Below the pieces are notes generated by a model. The model was not told the origin of the DNA, did not search any database, and saw only the letters and a list, made by a program, of their open reading frames with translations. A stretch of DNA of 64,000 nt from Falsiruegeria litorea R37 (lineage in GTDB: Bacteria > Pseudomonadota > Alphaproteobacteria > Rhodobacterales > Rhodobacteraceae). Positions within the stretch are counted from its first letter, which is position 1, and every line of letters starts with the position of its first letter. Positions 36,056 through 46,481 of this stretch are shown here, piece by piece. The stretch is from positions 1 through 64,000 of the forward strand of contig NZ_FWFO01000009.1 of NCBI RefSeq assembly GCF_900172225.1, written 5' to 3'. Both the position numbers and the translations under genes were made by a program.

Positions 36056-37882
36056 TCAGACTGGGGCCTGACCCGCCTGCTCCAGAACATCTGCATCCCG
36101 GTCCACAAACAGGCGGAACCAGGTTTCAACCGAAATCAGCGCCCGCAACTGGCGGGTGAAATTCGCGGTTCCCGCAATGTGCTGGGTCAGCATGGCGTCG
36201 ATGGTGTCCATGTCAAACAGGCCACGCGCCTCAAGACGGCCATCCAGCAGCATGTCGCGGGTGTAGCCTGCCAATGCCTGACGCAGCCATTCGCCAACCG
36301 GCACGGTGAACATCTGCTTGCGTCGATAGGTCAGCTCGCTGCCCAGGAAGGGTTCCACGGCCCGCTTGTACAGTGCCTTGGTCTCGCCGCCCTTAAGCTT
36401 GAGCGCACCGGGCATGGAGAAGGCAAATTCCGCCATCCGGTAATCCAGGAAGGGCGAGCGCACCTCGACCGAGTTGGCCATCGCCATCCGGTCGGGTTTG
36501 ACCAGGTTGTTGCCCGGCAGCAGGGTCGTGGTTTCCGCAAACAGCACCCGGTTGATCGGATCCAGGTGATCGGCCCGGCGTATTTCGCTGGACAGGGCCC
36601 GATAGGGATCGGTGTCCTTGAACGCCTCTTTCAGGGGGCCGGCCAAAAGATCATCCGCCTGCGAGCCCACCAACAGGCCCGAGCTGCGGACAAAATCGTC
36701 TTCCCAATTCGCGCCCAGATGATCGGTCTGACCGTTCGGGAACAGATCAAGGTATTTTTCGTACCCCGCAAACAGCTCGTCCGCGCCGTCGCCCGTCAGC
36801 ACCATCTTGACGTCGCGCGCCGCCAGGGATGCAACCCGGTCAGTGGGCATGAACGAGACATCGCCATGGGGTTGGTCGCAGTGCCAGATGAACCGGGGCC
36901 ACATGGTGTAGGAATCATGGGTCAGGGTGCCCATTTCGTGCAGCGTTCCAAACCGCTTGGCTGCCATCCGGGCATAGCGTGTTTCGTCAAAGCGCGGATC
37001 ATCAAAGCCGATGGAAAAGGTGCGAACCGGGGCGGTCTGATACATGCTCATGAAGGCCACGACCGAGCTGCTGTCGAGCCCGCCGGACAAAAACGCCCCA
37101 AAAGGCGCATCCGAGCGCATCCGAATCCGGGTCGCATCATCGAGAATACGCACCAACCCGGCCTGACCGTCGGCCTCGCTCATGTCCGTTTGCTCGGCCA
37201 CATCGGCCAGATCCCAATAGCGGGTGATCTGCACGCCCTTGTCTGCCGAAATCTCGGCCCGGTGTCCGGGCGGCAGGTGGCGGATGCCGGCAAAAGCGGT
37301 CGAGGGCTGCGGGATGTAGTTGAGCGCAAAGAACTGGGCAAAAGCATCCAGATCGGGGGTATAGCTGTTGCCGTTGGCCAGGATCGCCTTGATTTCCGAA
37401 GCAAACCACAGACGCTCGCCATTCTCGCCGCCCGCCAGGTAAAGCGGTTTGACCCCCAAACGGTCGCGGTAGAGCCACAGTTTCTGGTGCTTTTTCTCAA
37501 ACACGGCGATGGCGAACATGCCGTTGAGCCGGGTGACGAAATCGGGGCCCCACTGTTCAAAGGCGCGCAACAGAACCTCGGTGTCGCCTTCGCTGTCAAA
37601 GCGCGCGCCAAGCCGGCGCAGCTCTTCGCGCAGTTCGATGTAATTGTAGATCTCGCCGTTCTGAACCACCACGATGTCGCGGTCATCCGAATAAAGCGGC
37701 TGATCGCTGGCCGTGCTGAGGTCGAGAATGGCCAGACGGGTATTGCCCAACACCACCCGATCATCCGAATAATAGCCGTTTGCATCCGGGCCCCGGTGGC
37801 GGATCGCCCCCGACACCTGGGCAATCACATCATCCGACAGCTGTGTGCCATCATAGCCGAAGCTTCCAAAGATACCGCACAT
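36056..37882 (-). CDS. Asparagine synthase (glutamine-hydrolysing), AsnB-like
   Basis: The ATG at 37882 behind AGGAG gives MCGIFGSFGYDG, with Cys2 as the glutaminase nucleophile, and 608 residues. The N-terminal class II amidotransferase domain (about 1-200) is followed by a PP-loop synthetase domain with FLSGGLDSSSVVAF (SGGLDS motif) and LTGDGADELFAGY. AsnB-like proteins in glycan clusters often amidate uronic or nonulosonic carboxyl groups instead of making asparagine. It starts 4 bases after the CBS-aminotransferase stop. Carboxamide formation on a sugar acid is my favoured role, with free asparagine synthesis as the alternative. Confidence 0.9.
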   Translation of the reverse strand: MCGIFGSFGYDGTQLSDDVIAQVSGAIRHRGPDANGYYSDDRVVLGNTRLAILDLSTASDQPLYSDDRDIVVVQNGEIYNYIELREELRRLGARFDSEGDTEVLLRAFEQWGPDFVTRLNGMFAIAVFEKKHQKLWLYRDRLGVKPLYLAGGENGERLWFASEIKAILANGNSYTPDLDAFAQFFALNYIPQPSTAFAGIRHLPPGHRAEISADKGVQITRYWDLADVAEQTDMSEADGQAGLVRILDDATRIRMRSDAPFGAFLSGGLDSSSVVAFMSMYQTAPVRTFSIGFDDPRFDETRYARMAAKRFGTLHEMGTLTHDSYTMWPRFIWHCDQPHGDVSFMPTDRVASLAARDVKMVLTGDGADELFAGYEKYLDLFPNGQTDHLGANWEDDFVRSSGLLVGSQADDLLAGPLKEAFKDTDPYRALSSEIRRADHLDPINRVLFAETTTLLPGNNLVKPDRMAMANSVEVRSPFLDYRMAEFAFSMPGALKLKGGETKALYKRAVEPFLGSELTYRRKQMFTVPVGEWLRQALAGYTRDMLLDGRLEARGLFDMDTIDAMLTQHIAGTANFTRQLRALISVETWFRLFVDRDADVLEQAGQAPV

Positions 37883-37886
37883 GTCT

Positions 37887-39368
<1,482 letters not shown>

Positions 39369-39426
39369 GTCATCCCAATAAATTTCAAATACCCCCAGTC
39401 ACGGGGAAAACACCAAATTAGAGCCG

Positions 39427-40206
39427 CTACCAGCGGGCAAGGTTCTGGTCATGCGCCAGCAGCTTTTCGCGCGCTTTGGGCAAGCCGTCCCCGACAAAGT
39501 TGAACAGATTGGCGGTGGCCACAGCATCGATGTTGGCGCTGCCCAGCCCTTCCATCAGATGTTCGAAATTGCCCGCCCCCCCGGCCATGATGACCGGCAG
39601 GTGTTCAATTGCGCTGATCTGATCCAGCACATCCATCCAATAGCCCTGGCCAGTGCCGTCCTTGTCCATGGAGTTGAGATAGATCTCGCCCACGCCCAGA
39701 TCGGCCACATAGGCCAGCAGATCGGTGAACTCACCTTCGACACGTTCGCTGCCACAGGCGGTATAGATTTCGAACCCGTCCTGGCTGTGGCGATAATCGA
39801 TCGAGGCCACGACGCATTGGCTGCCATATTTCGCCACGGCCGCGCGGACAAACTCGGCGTTGCGAAACAGCGCCGTATTGACCACGATCTTGTCCGCGCC
39901 GCTTTGCATCAACTGGGGGATCTGATCGACCGAGGTCAGCCCGCCCCCCAAAGCCAAAGGCATGAAGCAGCCTTTGGTCACCTTTTCGACGTCACTCAGA
40001 AATTTCTGATGCGACAGCGGGGTGCCGTCATCGGCACGTTCGGTGTTGAGAATGATCAACTCGTCGATCGAAGTGGCGATGGTGCTGAAATTGTAGTTCC
40101 GGTTCAGCCAATCCGCGTTTCCCACCCGCTGCAGGCGGAAATTGCGGCTCAACATAAAACTCCCCTTTGAATACAAAAGAGTGAAGATCAGCCGCTTTTT
40201 CAGCAT
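39427..40206 (-). CDS. HisF-like cyclase subunit of a sugar amidotransferase
   Basis: The 259-residue TIM-barrel protein starts MLKKRLIFTLLYSKGSFML and keeps HisF-like phosphate-binding loops (LALGGGLTSVDQI; DKIVVNTALF; IMAGGAGNFEHLM). True histidine biosynthesis is unlikely because the neighbour set is WbpG/HisH/HisF, known from Pseudomonas aeruginosa B-band LPS and Campylobacter, where the three install an acetamidino group on a sugar. The ATG overlaps the HisH stop by one base. The region diverges from histidine-pathway HisF near the N-terminus (RVGNADWLNRNY), which fits the sugar-specific branch. Confidence 0.85.
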   Translation of the reverse strand: MLKKRLIFTLLYSKGSFMLSRNFRLQRVGNADWLNRNYNFSTIATSIDELIILNTERADDGTPLSHQKFLSDVEKVTKGCFMPLALGGGLTSVDQIPQLMQSGADKIVVNTALFRNAEFVRAAVAKYGSQCVVASIDYRHSQDGFEIYTACGSERVEGEFTDLLAYVADLGVGEIYLNSMDKDGTGQGYWMDVLDQISAIEHLPVIMAGGAGNFEHLMEGLGSANIDAVATANLFNFVGDGLPKAREKLLAHDQNLARW

Positions 40207-40835
40207 CAGAAGTTGTCCATAAAATTGCGAAGGATCGCCAGCCCGTTTGCCTGGCTTTTCTCGGGGTGGAACTGCGTGGCGACCACATGCTCGTGTTCAA
40301 CGGCTGCGACAAAATCCACGCCATAGTTGCACAAGGCCCCCACATGATCGTCGCCGGTCGAGGCCAGCCGGAAGCTGTGGGTGAAATAGACGTCGATCCC
40401 GTCGCCCAGATCCTTGAACAAAAGCGAACCCGATTTGGGCCGAACCGTGTTGAACCCGACATGGGGCACTTTCAGCCCCTTGGCCTTCATGGTGTCGGCA
40501 TCGAACTTGTCGATCACCCCGGGCACCAGACCCAGGCCCGGCGCGCCGCCGTCCTCGGTCCCGTGCTCGGTCATCAGCTGCATGCCCACACAGATCCCCA
40601 ACATGGGGATCTGATCCTGGGTCACGCGCTCCATCAAAGTGTCAGCAAGACCGCTGGCCTGAAACTGCTCCATCGCGATGCGATAAGAACCCACTCCGGG
40701 CAAGAGCAGTTTGCCGGACTTGCGCAAGGCAGCCGGATCGGAAACCAGTTCAGCCTGGGCACCAATGTGTTCAAGCGCATTGATGACAGACCGCAGGTTT
40801 CCGACGCCGTAATCGACGATGCTGACAACCGTCAT
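40206..40835 (-). CDS. HisH-like glutamine amidotransferase subunit
   Basis: The 209-residue class I amidotransferase has the nucleophile loop LGICVGMQLM (Cys near 84) and a FHPEKSQ segment with the catalytic His and Glu, all intact. It produces ammonia from glutamine and passes it to the HisF-like barrel. The set ends one base before the WbpG-like stop, so three subunits are made together. In the sugar version this ammonia is used by WbpG-type enzymes to turn an acetamido group into an acetamidino group. Confidence 0.9.
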   Translation of the reverse strand: MTVVSIVDYGVGNLRSVINALEHIGAQAELVSDPAALRKSGKLLLPGVGSYRIAMEQFQASGLADTLMERVTQDQIPMLGICVGMQLMTEHGTEDGGAPGLGLVPGVIDKFDADTMKAKGLKVPHVGFNTVRPKSGSLLFKDLGDGIDVYFTHSFRLASTGDDHVGALCNYGVDFVAAVEHEHVVATQFHPEKSQANGLAILRNFMDNF

Positions 40836-40836
40836 G

Positions 40837-41955
40837 TCAGGTGACCATGAATTTGGGGGTCCAGATACCGTCCACCTTTTCGAACAGCTCTGTGTTGGCC
40901 CATTTGTCCAGCACGGCGTCGAACTCTTCCTTGGTCATCTCATAGTATTCCAGATACATGTCGATGAACTCTTCCGGATAGTGCCCGTCATACATACGCA
41001 CCAGGTTCACCGCCTGCTCGCGCGTCATAGCGCCGCGGCGGATTTCGATGCCCGCGTCCTGGGTGGCACGGCCAAACCCGAACTTGAGGTACATCAGATA
41101 GGCATGCAGCGCATAAAGCGCCTGATCGTTCTGGGCAAAGTTGGTGAAGGTACCCTGGTTGCCTTCGTCCTGTTCCTTGAGGCCACAGTGTTCCTTGGCC
41201 ACCAGATAGTTGCGATAGGAATCCCACGGTTCAAAGTAGGACCAGTGGGTCAGGTACAGATCACGCCCTTCCAGAGCGTCATCCTTGGGGAATTGCCAGA
41301 AATACAGATCTGCCGGATCGATGTCATCGAAGAGGTTGAGAACCTTTTCATAGCCACCTTCCAGGTAGACCCGCTTCATGTATTCGATATCGAACAGGGC
41401 GCGGTTCTTGGATTCCGTCGACCCGCCATATTCGACCTCGCCATCCTCGCCGTAAAAAATCAGCGGAATGTCAAAGTTCAGCGCCACGCGGATCACCGAC
41501 GACAGAATGGTCGTCAGCCAGCCGTAGTAAGGGAAGCCCTTTTCGATGAAGCCATAGCGGTTGAACCGGCGCATGACCTCGGCGTCGGGCGAGACGTGAA
41601 TGTGGTTGTAGCCGGAATTGATGAAATTGCTGAGGTTCTGATCCCCCAACTCCAGCGACAGCGCCGGGCGGATGGTCACCGCCAACGGGTTCATCCCGTA
41701 GACGTGCTTGAGCTGATGCGCCACATAGGATCCGTCTTTGCCGCCGCTGACCGGAACCAGACAGTCAAATCCGCCATCGGTGGATTTGTACTTTTGCAGC
41801 AGTTCCTCGAGCTCTTTTTGACGCGAGTCCCAATCCAGTGTCTTTTTCTCTTCCATCCACTGGCAGGCGTTGCACCAACCGCGGTCATCGAAAGCAATAC
41901 GGGGTCGCGTCGACATATTCAGGCAGTTGGTACACCAAGTGATTGAATCCAACAT
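40837..41955 (-). CDS. N-acetyl sugar amidotransferase (WbpG/PseA/PtmG-like)
   Basis: The 372-residue protein begins with a zinc-binding pair (WCTNCLN; GWCNACQ) and carries the PP-loop motif VPVSGGKDGSYVAH. Relatives (WbpG, PseA, PtmG) make acetamidino groups on HexNAc-uronic or nonulosonic sugars with ammonia supplied by HisH and HisF homologues, which are encoded immediately after it here. The trio points to a sugar bearing an acetimidoyl (Am) group, such as a 5-Ac-7-Am nonulosonic acid. Which sugar is modified is an inference from the neighbouring genes. Confidence 0.9.
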   Translation of the reverse strand: MLDSITWCTNCLNMSTRPRIAFDDRGWCNACQWMEEKKTLDWDSRQKELEELLQKYKSTDGGFDCLVPVSGGKDGSYVAHQLKHVYGMNPLAVTIRPALSLELGDQNLSNFINSGYNHIHVSPDAEVMRRFNRYGFIEKGFPYYGWLTTILSSVIRVALNFDIPLIFYGEDGEVEYGGSTESKNRALFDIEYMKRVYLEGGYEKVLNLFDDIDPADLYFWQFPKDDALEGRDLYLTHWSYFEPWDSYRNYLVAKEHCGLKEQDEGNQGTFTNFAQNDQALYALHAYLMYLKFGFGRATQDAGIEIRRGAMTREQAVNLVRMYDGHYPEEFIDMYLEYYEMTKEEFDAVLDKWANTELFEKVDGIWTPKFMVT

Positions 41956-42056
41956 GAAAATTTATTCCCTCAGATCGTTTTAACGGGCTTGTATCAAAGT
42001 TCCATAATCCCGTCTATTGGTTTCAAGGCACACCCAAACAGCGGCCCGCCCGATCA

Positions 42057-42068
42057 GGCAGGCCTGCC
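42057..42068. promoter_or_regulatory. Palindrome in the capD-wbpG gap
   Basis: GGCAGGCCTGCC is a perfect 12-base palindrome in the 199-base gap between the dehydratase gene and the WbpG-like gene, both on the minus strand. It could be part of a hairpin or an operator. No stronger signal is visible in the gap. Confidence 0.25.
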
Positions 42069-42154
42069 ACCAAATCAGGCAAACTTTGTAAGAAAGACTG
42101 CAACAATTCGCCCGGTCAAAGGCAAATACTCGGAACGAGAAAGAGGGGGAGGCG

Positions 42155-44032
42155 TTAACCCGCCTGCGAGGCTTCGAGCTCCTGGATGTGATAACCCTCG
42201 ACCCGGGTGGCAATCAGATCCCGCAGACGCTGGGTGTCAGCTTCGGCGATGCAGTTCTGCAGCTCGCGCACCATGGCCACGACCTCGATCTGGGACAGTT
42301 TGCTTTCCTCGGCGCGCAGGATCTTTTCATGCGGCGTCGGCACCAGGCTGTCATCGTCGATCAGCAGCTCTTCATAGAGCTTTTCACCCGGACGCAAGCC
42401 GGTGATTTCGATGGCAATGTCGCCCTGTCCGGTCTGCTCATCGCGCACGGTGCGCCCCGACAGCTCGATCATGCGGCGCGCGATGTCGATGATCTTTTGC
42501 GGCTTGCCCATGTCCAGCACAAAGACGTCCCCGCCCCGCGCATAGGCACCCGCCAGCAGCACCAGACGGGCGGCTTCGGGGATGGTCATGAAAAAGCGCG
42601 TAACATTGGCATGGGTCACGGTAACCGGGCCGCCAGCCTCGATCTGTTTCTGAAACAGCGGCAACACCGAGCCGGACGAGCCCAGAACATTGCCAAAGCG
42701 CACCATGGCGAATTTCGTGACCGTGCTGCGAGACTGCAAATCCTGCACCACCAGTTCCGCCATCCGTTTCGAGGCGCCCATGACGTTGGTCGGGCGCACC
42801 GCCTTATCGGTGGAAATCAGGATGAAGCGCTCGATCTCGGCCTCGGCTGCGGCTTCGGCCACAACTTGCGTACCCAGCACGTTGTTGCGCGCGCCTTCCA
42901 GCTCGTTGTCTTCGACCAGCGGCACATGCTTGTAGGCCGCCGCGTGCAGGATGATCTCGACGACTTCTTCAGCGATCACACCCGAGACGCGCGCCTTGTT
43001 GGTGACCGAACCCAAACGGGTTGTGACCGGAATGCCCGCAGCCTTGGCCAAGGGGCGCAATTCGCGGTCGATCGAATAAAGCTGGAACTCGCTCTGTTCA
43101 AACAGAACGATGCGCGCAGGCGCACAGTTGATCAGCTGGCGGCACAGTTCCGATCCGATGGACCCACCGGCCCCTGTCACCATGACAACGCGTCCGGCAT
43201 AGGTCTTGGCGATCTCGGGGATGTCCAGATCCACCTTGTCCCGGCCCAAAAGTTCATCCGGGGTCACCGTGCGCAGCTTGCCCTCAAGCCCGCGACCCGC
43301 CATCAGATCCACGTAAGAGGGCAGCACTTGCACCTCGGCGTCATAACCCGACAGGATCGTCAGCAGCTCTGCCTGGCGGACCGCCGTGGCCGAGGGAATC
43401 GCCAACAAGATGCGCTTCACATCGTGCTTGGCCATCATCAGGTTGATCTTGGCCCGGGCACAAACAGGCAAGCCTGCGACCATAAGCCCATGCAGGTTCG
43501 GATTGTCGTCGATGAAACCCACAGGGCGCGCCTCGCGCGAGCGGGTCAGGGCCGAAGCCAGCTGAATGCCAGCAGCACCGGCGCCATAGATCAGCACGGC
43601 CTCGCGGTCGCTGCTGCGATCATAAAGGTAGTTGAGCAGGCACAGCCCAGCCATGCGCACCGCCAGAGACGACAGGAAGAAGACCGACCCAAAGATCAGC
43701 GGCACCGATCGTGGCCCCGCGTTGCCCAGCATGTAGCTGCACACCATCGCAAGAAAGGACAGCATGACCGCCACCAGACCGATCTGAATGACCGCCCGAT
43801 TTTCAAAGGCATCCAGCTTGATTTGCGGCAATCGGAAGAAAGCAATCAGCCCCATTCCCAGCAGCGTGATCGCCAAAAACAGGCTCATCCGACCTTGCAT
43901 ATCAGGGAGGGCGCTGCCGTATCGCAGGGCGCTTGCAATATAAAGGCTGATCGGAATCAACGCGGTGTCAGTCACAAAAAAGATGAGGCGTTTCAGCCCC
44001 CGCGGCAGATCGTGCAAATTGGAATGTAGCAT
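42155..44032 (-). CDS. Membrane UDP-GlcNAc 4,6-dehydratase (WbpM/PglF/CapD type)
   Basis: I choose the ATG at 44032; a TTG 27 bases earlier is also possible. The 625-residue protein has four N-terminal membrane segments, a first Rossmann-like part (LIYGAGAAGIQLASAL) and a second SDR domain with VVMVTGAGGSIGSELCRQ and ISTDKAVRPTNVMGAS, where PTNVMGASK replaces YxxxK as in this family. It makes UDP-4-keto-6-deoxy-GlcNAc, the entry to bacillosamine and legionaminic acid. It is divergent from the Wzc-like gene across a 185-base gap, and probably heads the nonulosonic acid operon. Confidence 0.92.
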   Translation of the reverse strand: MLHSNLHDLPRGLKRLIFFVTDTALIPISLYIASALRYGSALPDMQGRMSLFLAITLLGMGLIAFFRLPQIKLDAFENRAVIQIGLVAVMLSFLAMVCSYMLGNAGPRSVPLIFGSVFFLSSLAVRMAGLCLLNYLYDRSSDREAVLIYGAGAAGIQLASALTRSREARPVGFIDDNPNLHGLMVAGLPVCARAKINLMMAKHDVKRILLAIPSATAVRQAELLTILSGYDAEVQVLPSYVDLMAGRGLEGKLRTVTPDELLGRDKVDLDIPEIAKTYAGRVVMVTGAGGSIGSELCRQLINCAPARIVLFEQSEFQLYSIDRELRPLAKAAGIPVTTRLGSVTNKARVSGVIAEEVVEIILHAAAYKHVPLVEDNELEGARNNVLGTQVVAEAAAEAEIERFILISTDKAVRPTNVMGASKRMAELVVQDLQSRSTVTKFAMVRFGNVLGSSGSVLPLFQKQIEAGGPVTVTHANVTRFFMTIPEAARLVLLAGAYARGGDVFVLDMGKPQKIIDIARRMIELSGRTVRDEQTGQGDIAIEITGLRPGEKLYEELLIDDDSLVPTPHEKILRAEESKLSQIEVVAMVRELQNCIAEADTQRLRDLIATRVEGYHIQELEASQAG

Positions 44033-44217
44033 CGGAAACTTCAGATCAAAAATGTTCAACTCTGGGTACGTCTACTCGGTTTGATAAAAGAAAACCAGAG
44101 AAATGAGTGTTCTACGCATTGGGGGCACACACCCCAGGATGCTAGAAATCCGCAATTGCCATTGTCGGGCCAGTATGGGAAGCAGGTTCGACACGACTTT
44201 AACTTTTGAGATTGAAT

Positions 44218-46368
44218 ATGACATCGCTTCCAAAATTCAGTTCCACTACGGTACAGGCCCCGACGCAGGCCCCCGCGACCGCAGCAGGCAGCGACGACAT
44301 CGATCTGTCAAAAATTTTCCGCACATTGTGGCGGGGCAAGTTTTTCATCGCATTTTGTGCCTTCATCATGTCGGCGTTTGGCGTCTACTACGCCTTTGTT
44401 ATGGCCACACCGACCTACACAGCCAGCTCGGTGGTTGCCTTGGAAAGCCGCCAGGAACAGGTTGTCGACCTGGAAAGCGTCGTTTCCGGATTGGGCGGTG
44501 ACCAAATCACCATCAACACCGAAGTCGAAGTGCTGCGCTCTCGCGGGCTGCTAGACAAGCTGGCCGTCCAGCTCAACCTGGTCGACGATCCAGAATTCAA
44601 CTCCACCCTGCAGCCGCCAAGCAAATTCTCGCTCGGCGCATTGATCGGTTATGTCACGAGCTTTGTGGCAACCGACACCTCCCCTCCGCCATCCCTGTCG
44701 GACCGCGCAATCCTGGATTCGATCATCGATGTCCTTCTGGCCAAGATCTCGGTCATCAACGTGCGCCAAAGCTATGTCTTTGCCATCACCGCACAAACCG
44801 AAGACCCCGAAAAATCGGCCCTGATCGCCAACACATTGGCCGAACTCTACATCCTGGATCAGCTTGAGACCAAGTTCGAAGCGACCGAGCAGGCCACCAC
44901 CTGGTTGACGGACCGGGTCAGCCACCTTCAGGTCGAGCTTGAGCAGGCCGAGGCTGCCGCCAAAGATTTCAACGCCTCCACCGACCTGGTCAGCCCCGAA
45001 GACCTGGCCCAGCAGAACCGGCAGATCAAGGAACTCCGCGACCGGCTTGGAGAAGCCAGGGAAACCGAAGTGAACGCCCGACTGCGGGTCAAGGAAATTG
45101 AGCTGGCATACGATAGCCAGGACCTCAAGCAGATGGCCGAAGCCGCCGCGGACCGAACGCTGACCCGCATCTACACCCAGATCAAGGATGACCCGGACGC
45201 AGATCGCACCACGTTCGATGCGCGTTTTCAGCAAGTTCAGGAACGGGCCGAGCTGGAACAGAGCCGCGTATCCAACCAGATATCGGCGCTTGAGGCCACC
45301 ATTGTAGATCAGCGTGAGCAGATCCGGCTTCAGTCGATCGATCTGGTCGAATTGCGTCAGCTTGAACGCGAGGCCGAGGCCAGCAAACTGATCTATGAGT
45401 ATTTCCTGTCGCGCCTGAAAGAAACCAGCGTGCAACAGGGCATCCAGCAGGCTGATGCCCGCATCCTGTCGCAGGCCGTTGTCCCCCTGGGCCCATCCGC
45501 CCCGCGTAAAATGATCATCGTGGCCCTATCCATAATCATGGGCACGTTTGTTGGCGGCAGCCTTGTACTGCTGCGCGAGTTCACACAGACCACCTTCCGC
45601 GCGGCCGAAGACCTGGAAAGCTATACCGGTTATCCGGTTCTGGGCCAGATCCCAGCGATCAGCGCCCGCCGCCGCAAGAACGTACTGCAATATCTGGTCG
45701 AAAAACCCACCTCGGCTGCAGCCGAAGCGATCCGCAACATGCGCACCTCGGTCCTGCTGTCCAACATCGACAACCCGCCGCAGATCATCATGTCGACCTC
45801 GTCGATCCCTGGCGAGGGCAAGACCACACAGTCTCTGGCTCTGTCGCAGAACCTGTCCGGCTTGGGCAAGAAGGTGCTGCTGATCGAAGGCGACATTCGC
45901 CGCCGCGTCTTCTCGGAATACTTCGACATCAAGGAACGGCGCGGGTTGATCTCGGTCCTGGCCGGCGACCGCACGCTTGAGGAAACCGTGGTGCACGAGC
46001 CCACCATGAACGTGGACATCCTGATCGGCGAGAAGTCCGGCACCAATGCCGCCGACCTCTATTCCTCGGCACGGTTCCGCGAGTTCATGGACGAGATCCG
46101 CAAGAAATACGACTACATCATCATCGACACCCCGCCCGTTCTGGCGGTGCCCGATGCCCGTGTGATCGGCCAGTCGGTGGATGCGATCCTGTACACCGTC
46201 CGCTGGGACAAGACCACGCATCGTCAAGTCAGCGAGGGTCTGAAATCTTTCGAGACGGTGAACGTCAAGGTCACCGGCCTGGTGCTGGGTCAGATCAACG
46301 TCAAGGGCATGAAGCAATACGGCTATGGCGACAGCCATGGGGCCTATAGCGCCTATTACGACAACTGA
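44218..46368 (+). CDS. Wzc-like tyrosine autokinase / polysaccharide co-polymerase
   Basis: The ATG at 44218 (MTSLPKFSST) gives 716 residues. A Wzz domain lies between two membrane segments (near 42-62 and 436-456), with long coiled coils in between. The cytoplasmic BY-kinase follows: Walker A SIPGEGKTTQS, Walker A-prime EGDIRRR-like and Walker B-like IIIDTPPVLAVPDAR. The C-terminal tail YGYGDSHGAYSAYYDN has five Tyr, as needed for the autophosphorylation that controls chain length and export with Wza-like proteins. A partner Wza is at 1986. The gene is divergent from the dehydratase gene. Confidence 0.94.
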   Translation: MTSLPKFSSTTVQAPTQAPATAAGSDDIDLSKIFRTLWRGKFFIAFCAFIMSAFGVYYAFVMATPTYTASSVVALESRQEQVVDLESVVSGLGGDQITINTEVEVLRSRGLLDKLAVQLNLVDDPEFNSTLQPPSKFSLGALIGYVTSFVATDTSPPPSLSDRAILDSIIDVLLAKISVINVRQSYVFAITAQTEDPEKSALIANTLAELYILDQLETKFEATEQATTWLTDRVSHLQVELEQAEAAAKDFNASTDLVSPEDLAQQNRQIKELRDRLGEARETEVNARLRVKEIELAYDSQDLKQMAEAAADRTLTRIYTQIKDDPDADRTTFDARFQQVQERAELEQSRVSNQISALEATIVDQREQIRLQSIDLVELRQLEREAEASKLIYEYFLSRLKETSVQQGIQQADARILSQAVVPLGPSAPRKMIIVALSIIMGTFVGGSLVLLREFTQTTFRAAEDLESYTGYPVLGQIPAISARRRKNVLQYLVEKPTSAAAEAIRNMRTSVLLSNIDNPPQIIMSTSSIPGEGKTTQSLALSQNLSGLGKKVLLIEGDIRRRVFSEYFDIKERRGLISVLAGDRTLEETVVHEPTMNVDILIGEKSGTNAADLYSSARFREFMDEIRKKYDYIIIDTPPVLAVPDARVIGQSVDAILYTVRWDKTTHRQVSEGLKSFETVNVKVTGLVLGQINVKGMKQYGYGDSHGAYSAYYDN

Positions 46369-46382
46369 TCCTGACATGCGTG

Positions 46383-46400
46383 CCCGGGGATGTCCCCGGG
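46383..46400 (+). terminator. Small hairpin after the Wzc-like gene
   Basis: CCCGGGGA (46383-46390) and TCCCCGGG (46393-46400) are perfectly complementary with a two-base loop, 14 bases past the stop. No T tract follows, so it is a weak termination signal or a mere GC palindrome. The stronger hairpin is at 46454. Confidence 0.4.
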
Positions 46401-46453
46401 GCGCGCAACGTACGGTGCTCACACCAGCCATAAAGTGATTTGGCCTAATTCTG

Positions 46454-46480
46454 CCCCCCGTTCCATTCAACGGGGGGTTT
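46454..46480 (+). terminator. Terminator-like hairpin immediately before the DUF2793 gene
   Basis: CCCCCCGTT (46454-46462) pairs with AACGGGGGG (46469-46477) around a six-base loop, followed by TTT. The start codon of the next gene lies only 5 bases after the stem. The stem holds the GGGGGG that would serve as its ribosome site, so the hairpin could be a terminator for wzc, a translation block, or both. Confidence 0.6.
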
Positions 46481-46481
46481 C

